IMG/VR virus record: IMGVR_UViG_3300007735_000791
Coordinates: 1-64,000 of that record
Source of the DNA: a virus
Reading direction: 5' to 3' (one strand)
DNA: 64,000 bases
Below the pieces are notes generated by a model, which had not been told where the DNA came from, made no database searches, and worked only from the letters and a program-made list of their open reading frames with translations. The translations under genes were made by a program, and so were the position numbers. This document shows positions 22,869-33,018 of this stretch, piece after piece (position 1 is the first letter of the stretch; every line of letters begins with the position of its first letter).

Positions 22869-25661
22869 ATGGAAGAACCAAATCTTTCTGGTGGCTTAGG
22901 CGGCAGTGCTGCTGAAGGTAACGCCGCTAGTGCAATGGGTAATTCTGTTGTTAACTCACGCCTTAGCGTTGACCTTAAAATGTTGGAAGGTCTTAACAGA
23001 GAACTTAACACCTTAAACGAAAACACTAAAAAAATTAAATCTAATTTTAAAGATTTAATTAGGAACACCAAAGACTTAACTGCAGAACTAAACAAAGCCG
23101 CTACTGCAATGGGCAAAGTTAGTGGCAAATCTAGTTCTGGTTACATGGACACATCTAAAGGCATGCCAGCAGTAGCAGACATGCGTGAAATGCAATTACA
23201 AAGCGTTGAGCGCATCTTAGGAGCGCTTGGTAAAGGTGGTGGAGGGTTACCTGGCGGCGGAGGTGGCGGAGGTGGAGGAGGAAAGATTCTTGGTGGATTA
23301 AAGGCTTTTGGAAACACCTTACAAAATAATCCTTATTTTAAAACTGGTCAACAATTTGCTCAAATTGTTGGCGCTGGCGCAGACATTATTGATAGCCGTG
23401 TGGACAGAAACAGAGGTTACGCACTTCCCGCTGACAGACTAAGTGTTCAACTACAACAACAATATGGCATGAGCCAAATGGATGTAATGAACAACCTACG
23501 TGGTCCATTACGTGGTCGTCGTTTAGGAATGGGTGGAATTAACGAATTACTTTCAATGCAATCACGAACTGGAATTAATGCGGCTCAACAAGCAGGTTCT
23601 GTTGAGAGTATGAGAACATTAATGGGGTACGGTTACAGTGCTGGTGACGCAACTCAATACATTGAAAGCCTTGGTCAAGCAGACACTGTAAACAGAATGT
23701 TTATGATGACTGGAACTAGTCTTTATGGTATTGGTGGTCAGCAAAAGTCAGCACAACAAGTAAACCAAGATTTAATTCAAAGGCTTGGATTAAACAACCG
23801 AGAAATTATTAATGCTGGTCGTCAATCTGGCTCTATGGTTCGTCAACGTTTGCAAATGTCTGGACTTGATGAAGGCGCTCAAGATTTGTTGTTGCAGTAC
23901 GCAGAATCAAATGTTAGTTTTACTGAAAAAGGTGGTAAAGGTTTTTACGACCCATCTAAAAAATCAGACCGTGAACGCATGGGAATTGAAGGAAACTATG
24001 CTACACAACAAGAAGAAACTACCCGAACAGAAGTAAATCGTGAAGAACAAATGTACAAACGTCAAGCAGATAACTATGCCGATATGGAAAGAAATCTTCA
24101 ACGAGTAAATAAAGTTCTTGGTGAGTTTGAAGATAAGTTGTCGTCAATTATTGGTGCTCGCACATCTACTCGTGGTATGTTTGGTGGACAGGGAATGAAA
24201 TTCCTTGGCGGTGCAGCAATGGTTGCTGGTGGAGTAATGTCATTAATCCCTGGAATGCAAGCATTGGGCATTGGCACTATGGCTGCTGGTGCTGGTATGT
24301 TTTCAAAAGGTGATGCTACTGGTGGAGGAGCAGCAAACCCTGGGCGTATTGCTTCGGAAAACCCTACCAAAAAACCAACAAACACTGCTGGTCTTTCTCA
24401 ATTAAAACCAGTTTTACGTGAACCTCTTGCAAAATTGATGGCAGACCGTCCTGGAATTTCTATTGGTCAGGGTTATCGCAGTCCAGAACAACAAAAGAAA
24501 ATGTTTTTGGAACGCTATTACCGAACAGATGAAAAAACTGATACGTACTATGACGGTTCATATTGGATGAAAAAACCAGGTGTTGCAATGGCAGCACCTC
24601 CTGGATTGTCATATCACGAAATTGGTTTGGCTGCTGACCTTGTATTTGCTACCAATGCTGATGAAGCATGGTTGCAAGCAAATGCCAGCAAATATGGTCT
24701 TGATGAGTTTTCACGACACGGAGAACCGTGGCACGTCCAATCAAAAGCCTACCCAGCAAGCCGTAGACAGTATGAAGACAGTGGGGCAACATATGGAACA
24801 GAAACTGAACCTGAATACAAGTATGTTCCAGACACTACTGGTGTAATCACAGAAACAGGCCCAACTGGACAAAGTGGCATGGACATGAGTTACAGTGCAA
24901 CAATTAAACAACAGTTAACTATGTCTGAATCAATGGCTACTTTTTCAGCACAGGGCGTTGGTGGAACTGTTGGTGGAACTTCTAAACGACGTACACAACA
25001 AAGCGGAAAAGACAGAGGAAGTGCAGGAAAAACAAAAATTGATTCCGCTCCTGGTTCTTTTGACCCATACGAGTTGGCTCGTATGCTTGACCGAAGAAAG
25101 TTTAAAAAAGAAGACATTTGGAAGATGCTTGCTATTTCATGGCGAGAATCTAGGTGGAATCCAAAAGCCTATGTAAGAGACCATGACGATGATTCATATG
25201 GTTTGTTTCAAATTAACATGCTTGGAAACATGGGTCCAAAACGCGCTAAAGATTTTGGAATTTCAGATTACAAACAATTACTTGACCCAACAACAAATAT
25301 AAAAGCAGCGCGTATTATGTATGGAGGCGGCAATTTAGACCCTTGGACTAAAAATGGAAGTCCAATAGGTGGGATTCCTGACTCAACAATTAAAGTAAGT
25401 AAAGAAATTGCTGGAAGTCTTGGGTTTCCTACAGGCGACCCTTCAGATAAAGGTTATACTCCGCAAAGACAAAAAAATAGTTCTGCATCTGGTTCTACTA
25501 CTATTAAAACTGGAGAAACTATAAACAATACGTTTAATGTTACTCCTACTATAAACCTTACTAGTACTGGGTCTGTTCCTGTAGACGCTGCCAAATTAGC
25601 AAAAGAAGTAACCAAACTTATTGACCGCGAACTAAAAATGAACATGGTAAGGAGTTCGTAA
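22869..25661 (+). CDS. Tape measure protein with VanY peptidase and lysozyme-like domains
   Basis: 930 residues. The coiled N-terminus (LEGLNRELNTLNENTKKIKS) and a glycine run precede a long helical body with a hydrophobic stretch (GAAMVAGGVMSLIPGMQALG). Residues about 515-630 form a VanY-type zinc peptidase: GYRSPEQQ at 535, H583 and D590 in SYHEIGLAADL, H622 in GEPWHV. Residues about 740-860 form a lysozyme-like transglycosylase with Glu760 in WRESRW and SYGLFQIN. It sets tail length and probably opens the wall during injection. Two hydrolases in one tape measure is unusual. Confidence 0.85.
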   Translation: MEEPNLSGGLGGSAAEGNAASAMGNSVVNSRLSVDLKMLEGLNRELNTLNENTKKIKSNFKDLIRNTKDLTAELNKAATAMGKVSGKSSSGYMDTSKGMPAVADMREMQLQSVERILGALGKGGGGLPGGGGGGGGGGKILGGLKAFGNTLQNNPYFKTGQQFAQIVGAGADIIDSRVDRNRGYALPADRLSVQLQQQYGMSQMDVMNNLRGPLRGRRLGMGGINELLSMQSRTGINAAQQAGSVESMRTLMGYGYSAGDATQYIESLGQADTVNRMFMMTGTSLYGIGGQQKSAQQVNQDLIQRLGLNNREIINAGRQSGSMVRQRLQMSGLDEGAQDLLLQYAESNVSFTEKGGKGFYDPSKKSDRERMGIEGNYATQQEETTRTEVNREEQMYKRQADNYADMERNLQRVNKVLGEFEDKLSSIIGARTSTRGMFGGQGMKFLGGAAMVAGGVMSLIPGMQALGIGTMAAGAGMFSKGDATGGGAANPGRIASENPTKKPTNTAGLSQLKPVLREPLAKLMADRPGISIGQGYRSPEQQKKMFLERYYRTDEKTDTYYDGSYWMKKPGVAMAAPPGLSYHEIGLAADLVFATNADEAWLQANASKYGLDEFSRHGEPWHVQSKAYPASRRQYEDSGATYGTETEPEYKYVPDTTGVITETGPTGQSGMDMSYSATIKQQLTMSESMATFSAQGVGGTVGGTSKRRTQQSGKDRGSAGKTKIDSAPGSFDPYELARMLDRRKFKKEDIWKMLAISWRESRWNPKAYVRDHDDDSYGLFQINMLGNMGPKRAKDFGISDYKQLLDPTTNIKAARIMYGGGNLDPWTKNGSPIGGIPDSTIKVSKEIAGSLGFPTGDPSDKGYTPQRQKNSSASGSTTIKTGETINNTFNVTPTINLTSTGSVPVDAAKLAKEVTKLIDRELKMNMVRSS

Positions 25662-25662
25662 T

Positions 25663-27456
25663 ATGGCTGATTTTGAAAAACTTGAATGGACTTTAGCAGA
25701 AGCGTTTAACAATGATTTTAATAACTATGCACGGCTAAAGGAACCACGAGATGTAAGTAGGGAAAACAAAGCATTTGCTTTTCCTGGTCCATACTCTAGA
25801 AATATTGCTGGAACAAATATAGACCAAAAAATGAAACGCGGTTTTATGCGTAGCATTATTATGGACAAAGATATTTCTGAAAAATTTAAAGTAACTAGTC
25901 CTGGCAATCTTCGTCTTAATTTTCAATTTAACCCAGAATATATTGAACGTAATGTGCGCCAAAGTCCTGGTGCTGTAAACCCTTTATTACAAAATCCAGC
26001 CAACTTAACTCAAGCAGTTCCAGGAACTGCTGAATTTAGTTTCACTATGATGTTTAACCGTGAAGCAGAAGTAGCACAACGTCGTAGAGATTTAATATTA
26101 GGTACTCAACGAATTCAAGGAAGTGCTGACAGAATTGAAGCCAATCTTGCAGCCAATATAATAGATGATATAAATACAAGTGACATTACTAATGCATTAA
26201 AAGACCCTGGTAAGGTTGGAGTAATGCATGACCTTTCTATCTTTGACAGCATTATTGGACAAGGTATTACTGAAGAATTAGTAAATGTTATTTCTGCGTA
26301 TACTCAACAACAAACTGTTGCAATAACCAATGAAGCAGACGAAGACGACGAAATTACAGTTTTTGATAAAACTAAATTTGAAGAATCAGTTACTAAAAAC
26401 TTTGGTAACTCTGCTTTCTTAAACCCAATGCCTGTTCGTATTGTGTTTTCAGATTTGTTTATGGTTGAAGGATTAGTAGTTGGTTCAGCAGTGGCTTTTC
26501 AAAAATTTAGTCAAGACATGATTCCAACAATATGTCAAATTAATTGTACCGTATATGCACTGTATGTTGGTTTTGCAAAAAGAAAAGCATTTTTAACAGA
26601 CAATCTTACATCTTGGGCAGTACAAACAGCCAATGCTGTAAAAGAAACACAAGCAGCAACTGCTCAAGCAACTAAACAACTTCAGCAAAGTATACATAAA
26701 TTAAACGTTGGAATAAATGCTGTAGCCCCTGGTAACGCATTAACTGTTCCCGCTACAAACTCTATTGGTATGAAAGTGTTTCAAGCAACAAATACTGGTG
26801 TTTATTTAGAAAATGCTTCTATATATTATGCAGGGAATGGTAGCACTGCTGCGAATAGGTTTGTAACACTTCCTCAATGGTTTAATGCTTTTGCTGCAAG
26901 CAACAATTCTTTAGGAATAATGAAAAACACAGCGGGTTCTTATGTAGGGAACACTGTTTTAAGTAGTTTTGGTAAAACAGCACTTCCAATAACTTTATAT
27001 GTAACAACAACAGATGCTTCATTTAACACAGTTTCATCTTCGCTCACATCAAGCATTATAGATACAAACACTAGTCAAAATAAATCAGCAGTAATTACTG
27101 GCGGTGGAACTTGGACTAAAATTACAGATAAAGAAATGGGATTTCTTGCTGAAACCACTGTAAACGGTGTAAAATTTTATGTTTTTAAAAACACTTTTAA
27201 TCTTGACCCAGTAGACATAACTAGTGTTAAACAAACAATTAATCATACGTCTCGTTGCAAATTAATATTAAATATTACATTTCAAAAAACTTTATCAGAT
27301 GGGTCCACGGCTAAACACGAAATTAATCAAGATTTGTATTACAACGGAACCGACCCATTTTTTTATGATGTTGTTTCAGGAGTTAACAACAATTTTGATT
27401 TAGTTAAAAAATATGTTTTTAATTTAAAAAAACCAACAGGAAAAGAATTAAAGTAG
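25663..27456 (+). CDS. Baseplate hub / tube-initiator protein, injection-system tube type
   Basis: 597 residues. After about 85 residues, LRLNFQFNPEYIERNVRQSP and GTAEFSFTMMFNREAEV match the N-terminal beta domain of CIS tube-initiator proteins of contractile phages and injection systems. VRIVFSDLFMVEGLV, then MIPTICQINCTVYALYVGF continue it. The C-terminal about 280 residues (from about 320) are beta-rich and unassigned. It precedes a LysM gene, as in many injection systems. The first half is fairly sure; the second half is unknown. Confidence 0.65.
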   Translation: MADFEKLEWTLAEAFNNDFNNYARLKEPRDVSRENKAFAFPGPYSRNIAGTNIDQKMKRGFMRSIIMDKDISEKFKVTSPGNLRLNFQFNPEYIERNVRQSPGAVNPLLQNPANLTQAVPGTAEFSFTMMFNREAEVAQRRRDLILGTQRIQGSADRIEANLAANIIDDINTSDITNALKDPGKVGVMHDLSIFDSIIGQGITEELVNVISAYTQQQTVAITNEADEDDEITVFDKTKFEESVTKNFGNSAFLNPMPVRIVFSDLFMVEGLVVGSAVAFQKFSQDMIPTICQINCTVYALYVGFAKRKAFLTDNLTSWAVQTANAVKETQAATAQATKQLQQSIHKLNVGINAVAPGNALTVPATNSIGMKVFQATNTGVYLENASIYYAGNGSTAANRFVTLPQWFNAFAASNNSLGIMKNTAGSYVGNTVLSSFGKTALPITLYVTTTDASFNTVSSSLTSSIIDTNTSQNKSAVITGGGTWTKITDKEMGFLAETTVNGVKFYVFKNTFNLDPVDITSVKQTINHTSRCKLILNITFQKTLSDGSTAKHEINQDLYYNGTDPFFYDVVSGVNNNFDLVKKYVFNLKKPTGKELK

Positions 27457-27464
27457 GTTAACTA

Positions 27465-27728
27465 ATGCTTAACTCTAAATCGTCTCGTTATTTTTCTACA
27501 TATTATAATGATAATAATACAGAAGCACGAGCCATAGCAAAACGTGTTACTACAAAATCTCAACCATATTTTACTCACGTAACTGAGTCAAATGAATCAT
27601 TTGCTTCTCTTGCAGGAAAATATTTGTACAATGAAAAACTATATTGGTACATTGCTGACCAGAATCCACAAATTCGTTTTCCTGATTTAATTCCTGTTGG
27701 AACACTTGTTCGCATACCGTTAGCATGA
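27465..27728 (+). CDS. LysM-domain baseplate protein, gp53-like
   Basis: 87 residues. The C-terminal LysM-type fold is visible in VTESNESFASLAGKYL, YWYIADQNPQIRFPDLIPVG and LVRIPLA. In T4 and injection systems such short LysM proteins (gp53) tie the baseplate to the tube. It follows the tube-initiator gene and overlaps the hub gene by ATGA. Peptidoglycan binding is the general LysM role, but here a structural one is more likely. Confidence 0.7.
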   Translation: MLNSKSSRYFSTYYNDNNTEARAIAKRVTTKSQPYFTHVTESNESFASLAGKYLYNEKLYWYIADQNPQIRFPDLIPVGTLVRIPLA

Positions 27729-28897
27729 TTACCACTAATCTTTCGCCTCTTGGCATCATTTGGAATATTGCCATAGACGGTGTTCCCTTTAACAAACAAA
27801 CTGTTCAACGTGTTCAAACATCTTTTGTTGAAAACCAACACGATTACCTTTCTGTTGAACTTGTAGGTGTTCCTTCTACGTATGTTTCTTTGTACGTAGA
27901 CCGACCTATAACCATGTCCGTAACAATTAATGGTGGTAAATCGTTTTCTTTTTATGGTTATGTAACTCAAGTTGAAGGAACTTCTTCTACAAATGAAGGA
28001 ACAGTTAATAATAGTCCGTTTCAAATTATTAAACTTATTTGCCTTGGTTCATCACACCTGCTTCGTAGCAACAACACTTTAGTTTGGGAAAACGTTACTT
28101 TAGAAAATATCGTTTCCGATATTGCCAATGATTTTAGATTAGGTTATTCAATGCCCGTAGATAACTACGTGTTTAAACGCCTTGTTCAGTCAGAAGAATC
28201 TTTGTGGAAATTGCTTGTAAAAGCATGCGACCAATTAGGGTACACAATAACACTTACTAATTCTCATATACATATTTGGGATAAAAACAAATCATTAGCG
28301 CGTCAATCGTCATATACCGTGTTGCGCGGAATAAAAATTAAAAGAGAAAACTATAGCCCTCTTCCAGGAGATATTATTAGTTTAGAATCAACTCTTGGAA
28401 CTGCTGACGTTTCTCAACAATCTGGTGACAAGACCGTTTCATACATTGATGAACGTGGTGTATTTGTTACTGTTGACAGTTCTCAACTAAACGGATTAAA
28501 CAGTTTTGGAACTCCTCCAGAAAGTAGGTTTTATAACAAGTTAACAATTAGTGTTGATTCTTTTGAAAAAGCATCTCGTTACATTGAATCTAAAATTAAA
28601 AAAGCGTATCCGTATATGGCAGATGCTTTAGTATACGGAGACCCATCTATTGTTCCAGGTGGTGTAGTAAAAGTTGAAGGCTATGGTGGAGACTTTGATG
28701 GATATTGGTACGTTAACTCTGTAACACATACATTGTCAACTGATAACTTATTATCATCTTTAAAATTAGAAAAAGATGGAACGTACGACATTCTTCCAAA
28801 GTTCCCAATTGTTCAACGTTACCAACAAGCGCCTTTACCAACATTGATTAAAAACAAATGGGTTATGAAATCAGAGTATGTAAATGTATACAATTAA
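27725..28897 (+). CDS. Baseplate hub protein, gpD/gp27-like
   Basis: 390 residues. A beta-rich N-terminus (GIIWNIAIDGVPFNKQTVQRV) precedes SFYGYVTQVEG, then the typical late-control D signature LENIVSDIANDF, SEESLWKLLVKACDQLGYTI and HIHIWDKNK. C-terminal residues fit DGYWYVNSVTHTL. It forms the trimeric hub onto which the spike and tube assemble. The fold pattern and gene order agree. Confidence 0.75.
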   Translation: MITTNLSPLGIIWNIAIDGVPFNKQTVQRVQTSFVENQHDYLSVELVGVPSTYVSLYVDRPITMSVTINGGKSFSFYGYVTQVEGTSSTNEGTVNNSPFQIIKLICLGSSHLLRSNNTLVWENVTLENIVSDIANDFRLGYSMPVDNYVFKRLVQSEESLWKLLVKACDQLGYTITLTNSHIHIWDKNKSLARQSSYTVLRGIKIKRENYSPLPGDIISLESTLGTADVSQQSGDKTVSYIDERGVFVTVDSSQLNGLNSFGTPPESRFYNKLTISVDSFEKASRYIESKIKKAYPYMADALVYGDPSIVPGGVVKVEGYGGDFDGYWYVNSVTHTLSTDNLLSSLKLEKDGTYDILPKFPIVQRYQQAPLPTLIKNKWVMKSEYVNVYN

Positions 28898-29210
28898 AGG
28901 CATTCATACTGTCGTGTCTGGAGGACCACACCGAGCAGTAGTAACTTATTCCAACAGTAGTAGTGGGGAAATAAGAGTTCGTATACCTGCTGTGTTAGGC
29001 TCGTCAGAAGTGGCTATTTCATTAATTGGAAGACAACCTGATTTAAACGGTTGGTCTGTTCCTTTTGTTGGAGACCAAATTATTGTTGGTACAGATGATA
29101 GTACTTTTACAAATGTATTTTGGATTCAAAGTGATGGGACGTCTAAACTTAAAGAACGAATTGCCACATTAGAAGCACAAGTGGCATCTATTTTGGAGGC
29201 ATTATCATGA
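28884..29210 (+). CDS. Spike-associated OB-fold protein, gp5/gpV-like
   Basis: 108 residues. A small beta-barrel pattern (VVTYSNSSSGEIRVRIPAVL, then NGWSVPFVGDQIIVGTDDST) matches the OB domain that starts contractile-tail spike proteins, where VxDP-type strands meet a hydrophobic loop. It ends in a short coiled coil (KERIATLEAQVASILEAL). It lacks the C-terminal needle, so the tip may come from another gene. Overlaps both neighbours. Confidence 0.6.
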   Translation: MYTIKGIHTVVSGGPHRAVVTYSNSSSGEIRVRIPAVLGSSEVAISLIGRQPDLNGWSVPFVGDQIIVGTDDSTFTNVFWIQSDGTSKLKERIATLEAQVASILEALS

Positions 29211-29605
29211 GGTCTATTAGAATACCTTTTAGTTTTGAAGAGGGCAGCGTATCTTCTACAACTAACGTAGATACTATCGTTAAACAAGAAATTATTAATT
29301 ATTTTATGACAATTACTGGAGAAAGGGTAATGAACCAACAATATGGCGGTAGTTTACCTCAACTGTCTTTTGAAATTAACGACCCTTTAGTTTTGGCTGA
29401 TTATAAACTAGACGCTATCAGTGACGTTAATTCAAACCTGTCTTTTGGAAAAGTATTAGACATGGCTGTAGTGGACAACGAAAATACTACATTTTATGAG
29501 GAAAACGTGGCTACCGTGCTGGTTCGTTACGCCGTAGCACCTAGAACAATATCTACTGTAAAATTAATAGTAACAAACACATTTAATGAAGAAAGCGATA
29601 TCTAA
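29207..29605 (+). CDS. Baseplate wedge protein, gp25-like
   Basis: 132 residues. The pattern VKQEIINYFMTITGERVMNQ, with YGGSLPQLSFE, is the hallmark of the gp25/lysozyme-like wedge family (the usual 'GER..P.FG' motif is here GERVMNQQYGG). It links baseplate wedges to the sheath. It starts with an ATGA overlap and ends with a one-base overlap with the baseplate J gene. Standard size. Confidence 0.82.
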   Translation: MRSIRIPFSFEEGSVSSTTNVDTIVKQEIINYFMTITGERVMNQQYGGSLPQLSFEINDPLVLADYKLDAISDVNSNLSFGKVLDMAVVDNENTTFYEENVATVLVRYAVAPRTISTVKLIVTNTFNEESDI

Positions 29606-31053
29606 TGGCAACTATTGATTATTCTAATCGCGATTATGATTCTATTCGCGCTGACTTGTTGTCTCGTGCGTCAGAGATAGTTCCTGAATGGACTGCAAGA
29701 AACTCGTCTGATTTTGGAGTTTTGTTTGTTGACCTTTGGTCGTACTTTGCTGACGTACTACACTATTACATTGACCGCGCTGCTGGTGAGGCATTTATCA
29801 CTACGGCAACACAACGAGAGTCGTTGTTGGCTCTTGCCAGTTTGTTTGATTACAACCCACAACTTCAAAAGTCATCAACTGCAACTGTAACTGTTGTTGG
29901 TGCAAACATTCCTGCAGGAGACGTTGTAACAATACCAGTAGGTACTACGTTTGTTGCTCCTGCAACTTCTGAACGACCAATTGTTTATTTTACTTCAACG
30001 GAAAGTGCTTCTGCTTCTGCTTCTGCAAACGCTATTATTTCAGTTGTTGAAGGTTTACAAGTTAATGATGAAACTGTAGGCACTTCAAACGGTGCTGCAA
30101 ATCAACGTTTTTCATTGTTTTATAACGGAGTGATTGGTGACAGTGTAGTGGTGTATGTACAAGAAGGTGTAGTAGTTGACGGTGTTCCTTCTAATGTTGA
30201 ATATCAATTTGTTAACAAACTTCTTGACTCAACCGCAAATGACCGAGTGTTTACGTTATTATCAACAGCATCTAATGAAACTGAAATTGTTTTTGGAAAT
30301 GGTATTAACGGTAAGATTCCAAATACTGGACAAAACATAATTGTAAATTATCGCAAAGGTGTTGGTTCTCGTGGCAACCTTTCGGCAAATTCAATCACAC
30401 AAATTCAAAACTCTCCAAGTATTTATATTTCTGAAATTTTGTCTAGTGCTGCTGTTGGTGGAGCAAACGTTGAATCAATTGAATCGTTGCGAAATAACAT
30501 ACCAAACTCTTTTGCAACACAAGACCGTGCTGTATCTTTAAGTGATTATAAGGCGCTTGTTTTACAAGTTGCTGGTGTTGCTAAAGGCACTGCTTCTTAT
30601 TCAAGTGGAACAGTTACTATTTATGCTGCGCCATTTACGGAAGATTACTTAACATACTCGTCTTCAACATTGCCTGTTAACGCTACTTTACAAACCAACA
30701 TTATTGAGTATTACGAACCTCGTCAAATGATTGGGGCAAGCGTAACGGCGGCTAGTGCAATTAACTTAACAGCAGTCAACGTAACTGCCACCGTAAACGT
30801 ATTGCCAGGATATATTGCAAGTAAAGTTGCTGAATCTGTTGAAACGGCCTTGGACACGTTGTTTGAATTTGAAAATGTTTTCTTTAACCAAACTTTGTCA
30901 AAAGGCCAAATATACAGAACAATTCTTGATGTTCCTGGTGTTGATTATGTAACCCTTTCTTTACCAAGCACTGAAACCGTAACGTCTGGTGCATATGGCT
31001 TGTTAAAAAAGGGAACCTACACACTTACAACCGTTGGTGGAGTTACTGGTTAA
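29605..31053 (+). CDS. Baseplate J / wedge protein, gp6-like
   Basis: 482 residues. The N-terminus DYSNRDYDSIRADLLSRA, then WSYFADVLHYYIDRAAGEAF and RESLLALASLFDYNP is typical of the baseplate J (Mu gp47/T4 gp6) family of contractile phages. EIVFGNGINGKIPNTGQ, VNYRKGVGSRGNL, and VESIESLRNNIP with RAVSLSDYKALV follow. It builds the iris ring of wedges that opens on contact. Confident family call. Confidence 0.88.
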   Translation: MATIDYSNRDYDSIRADLLSRASEIVPEWTARNSSDFGVLFVDLWSYFADVLHYYIDRAAGEAFITTATQRESLLALASLFDYNPQLQKSSTATVTVVGANIPAGDVVTIPVGTTFVAPATSERPIVYFTSTESASASASANAIISVVEGLQVNDETVGTSNGAANQRFSLFYNGVIGDSVVVYVQEGVVVDGVPSNVEYQFVNKLLDSTANDRVFTLLSTASNETEIVFGNGINGKIPNTGQNIIVNYRKGVGSRGNLSANSITQIQNSPSIYISEILSSAAVGGANVESIESLRNNIPNSFATQDRAVSLSDYKALVLQVAGVAKGTASYSSGTVTIYAAPFTEDYLTYSSSTLPVNATLQTNIIEYYEPRQMIGASVTAASAINLTAVNVTATVNVLPGYIASKVAESVETALDTLFEFENVFFNQTLSKGQIYRTILDVPGVDYVTLSLPSTETVTSGAYGLLKKGTYTLTTVGGVTG

Positions 31054-33018
31054 ATGGCTTTAATATCTTTTCGGTTACGCCGAACCGATGATGTTGGTTC
31101 ATATGTTCGCGAAGAAAGCCGACTAGACTCGGCACTTCGTAGTGACTCATATGTAACCCCAACAGATTCATCTGGGTTCTCGTCGTTTAGTGCAACGGTA
31201 ATGAACGTTGAAGAACAAATTGTAATAGATGCAGGACGACCAGGCGGTCAATACACCGTTTATGAATACGACGTGTTAACAGAATGGACATTGACTGAAG
31301 CGTTGGTTTCTTCTCCAGCAACCGTTTCACCAACTGAAATACATTTAATAGTTAATCAATACGGAGAACCTCTTACAGTTGAAGATGGCACAACAATATT
31401 TACTTGTAATAGTTCATCTTTTGTAAACACTTTTCGTCACGTTAGTGCTTTATACAAACCTGGGACTTGGTTGTACTACGGTTTTTTTATTAAATACTCA
31501 GATGGCTCAACAGAATGGTTTGAGCGTGCTGCAACAGTAACAGTTCAATTGCCAAAATATTACCAATCAATTGAAGACCTTTGGAAACGAATTCCAGAGT
31601 ACTACAGGGCTGCTGACTACGCCGAAGGAAAAGGTCACCTTAAAAAATACTTGTCGTTGTTTGGTTGGGAACTTGATAAAACACGAAGTTTAATTGACAG
31701 TTTAATAACTATAAATGACCCTGTTACTTCTCCAACTGCAACCCTTGATGCCATTGCCAAACAATTAGGAGTGCCAGTAACTTCATTGGACGTTGGGACA
31801 TCCAGGCTTAGAAGCGTCCTTTTAAATATTTTTAACCTTCGCCAACGCAAAGGAACGATTGGCGGAACAACTTCTTTTATCTCTGCAATGTCTGGTTGTC
31901 AATCTCGTTTTGATTCAGATACAAATACTTTTTATGTGTATTCGCAACGAGTAAACCTTTTATCAGACCCTAAATTTAGGCAACAAGATATTTCTTTTTA
32001 TTTAGGAAACCCGTCTGTACTTGATAGAACACCTTTTACACTTCGTAGTGAGAGTGGTGGTTCTGCCTTACGTAACCCAGACGCAAATGATGATGCAATC
32101 AGAAACTACAACTCAAACCCTTTGTCTGTAGGAGAGTTAGCAGAATACACAACGACTTTAACAACTGATACTGCGGCTTCTGTGGGTTGGGGTGTTTACA
32201 CGTATGGAAGTGCTTTTTCTGGAAGCGCTTCTGTTCCTGTTATTAACACAGTTATTTATGACGGTGAAGAAACAGCGGGTGCTTCGGTTTCTGTTGTTTA
32301 TGCAAACGGAGATGGTATTAAAATTGAAATTCCAAATGATGCAACTGGTCCTCAAGTAGTTGTTGTATACGGAAGAAAACCTTTTTATTACCGAAATGAT
32401 GTTACTTATTACAGTTCTTTTAACTGCAATCTTTCAGGAGCATCTTTTGTTAACCTTCGTTTTATAACTAACGATAACATTAATAGTTTTATAGAAATTG
32501 ACCCACCAGACTCTATTGGTGAAGCATTGTTTTATGATTCATGGAATACTGAAAGCGCCGCAAATCAAGACATATTTTTATATGGAAACACTGCTTATTA
32601 CAACGCCAGTGCGCCTGGTTTGGCAACCGCTGGTCGCTTTAGTTTGCAACATCCAGAATCTCCAGACATTGACAACGTTGAAAAGGCTGTAGTTCCAGCA
32701 TTAGTATTCTTTGCAGACCCAGGTGACTCTATCATTGTCTCTAAATGGTTGGTTGAACCTAATGCCGTAGGACGTTATTTTGATGGAGATGACATCTATG
32801 GTGGTTTTATTCAACAGGCAAACCAACCAAGCATTGTTGGTGTTGCAGACTACCGATGGGGTCCAAACGGCGGTGAAGACAATGAAAACTTTTCGTATTA
32901 CACTCTTGATTATGCGAGAGTTACAAACGCGGTAGAACGTGTTGTTGAAGACACTTTGATACCTGTTAACATGATTGGCAATTACACTATTGAATGGAAC
33001 ACTATCCCAGGAGACTAA
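31054..33018 (+). CDS. Tail protein I-like wedge protein with large extension
   Basis: 654 residues. The middle (SIEDLWKRIPEYYRAADY, then LKKYLSLFGWELDKTRSLID and AIAKQLGVP) plus LRSVLLNIFNLRQRKGT is the P2 gpI-type wedge region (about 170-290). The N-terminal 160 residues and the C-terminal about 330 beta-rich residues are extra. The C-terminal part could hold a fibre-docking or carbohydrate-binding domain. It closes the baseplate operon. No further family was recognised. Confidence 0.7.
   Translation: MALISFRLRRTDDVGSYVREESRLDSALRSDSYVTPTDSSGFSSFSATVMNVEEQIVIDAGRPGGQYTVYEYDVLTEWTLTEALVSSPATVSPTEIHLIVNQYGEPLTVEDGTTIFTCNSSSFVNTFRHVSALYKPGTWLYYGFFIKYSDGSTEWFERAATVTVQLPKYYQSIEDLWKRIPEYYRAADYAEGKGHLKKYLSLFGWELDKTRSLIDSLITINDPVTSPTATLDAIAKQLGVPVTSLDVGTSRLRSVLLNIFNLRQRKGTIGGTTSFISAMSGCQSRFDSDTNTFYVYSQRVNLLSDPKFRQQDISFYLGNPSVLDRTPFTLRSESGGSALRNPDANDDAIRNYNSNPLSVGELAEYTTTLTTDTAASVGWGVYTYGSAFSGSASVPVINTVIYDGEETAGASVSVVYANGDGIKIEIPNDATGPQVVVVYGRKPFYYRNDVTYYSSFNCNLSGASFVNLRFITNDNINSFIEIDPPDSIGEALFYDSWNTESAANQDIFLYGNTAYYNASAPGLATAGRFSLQHPESPDIDNVEKAVVPALVFFADPGDSIIVSKWLVEPNAVGRYFDGDDIYGGFIQQANQPSIVGVADYRWGPNGGEDNENFSYYTLDYARVTNAVERVVEDTLIPVNMIGNYTIEWNTIPGD

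Noticed and set aside
27575-28024. 149-codon - strand open frame
   Set aside because: Lies over the LysM and hub genes, which have clear family patterns; no start signal.
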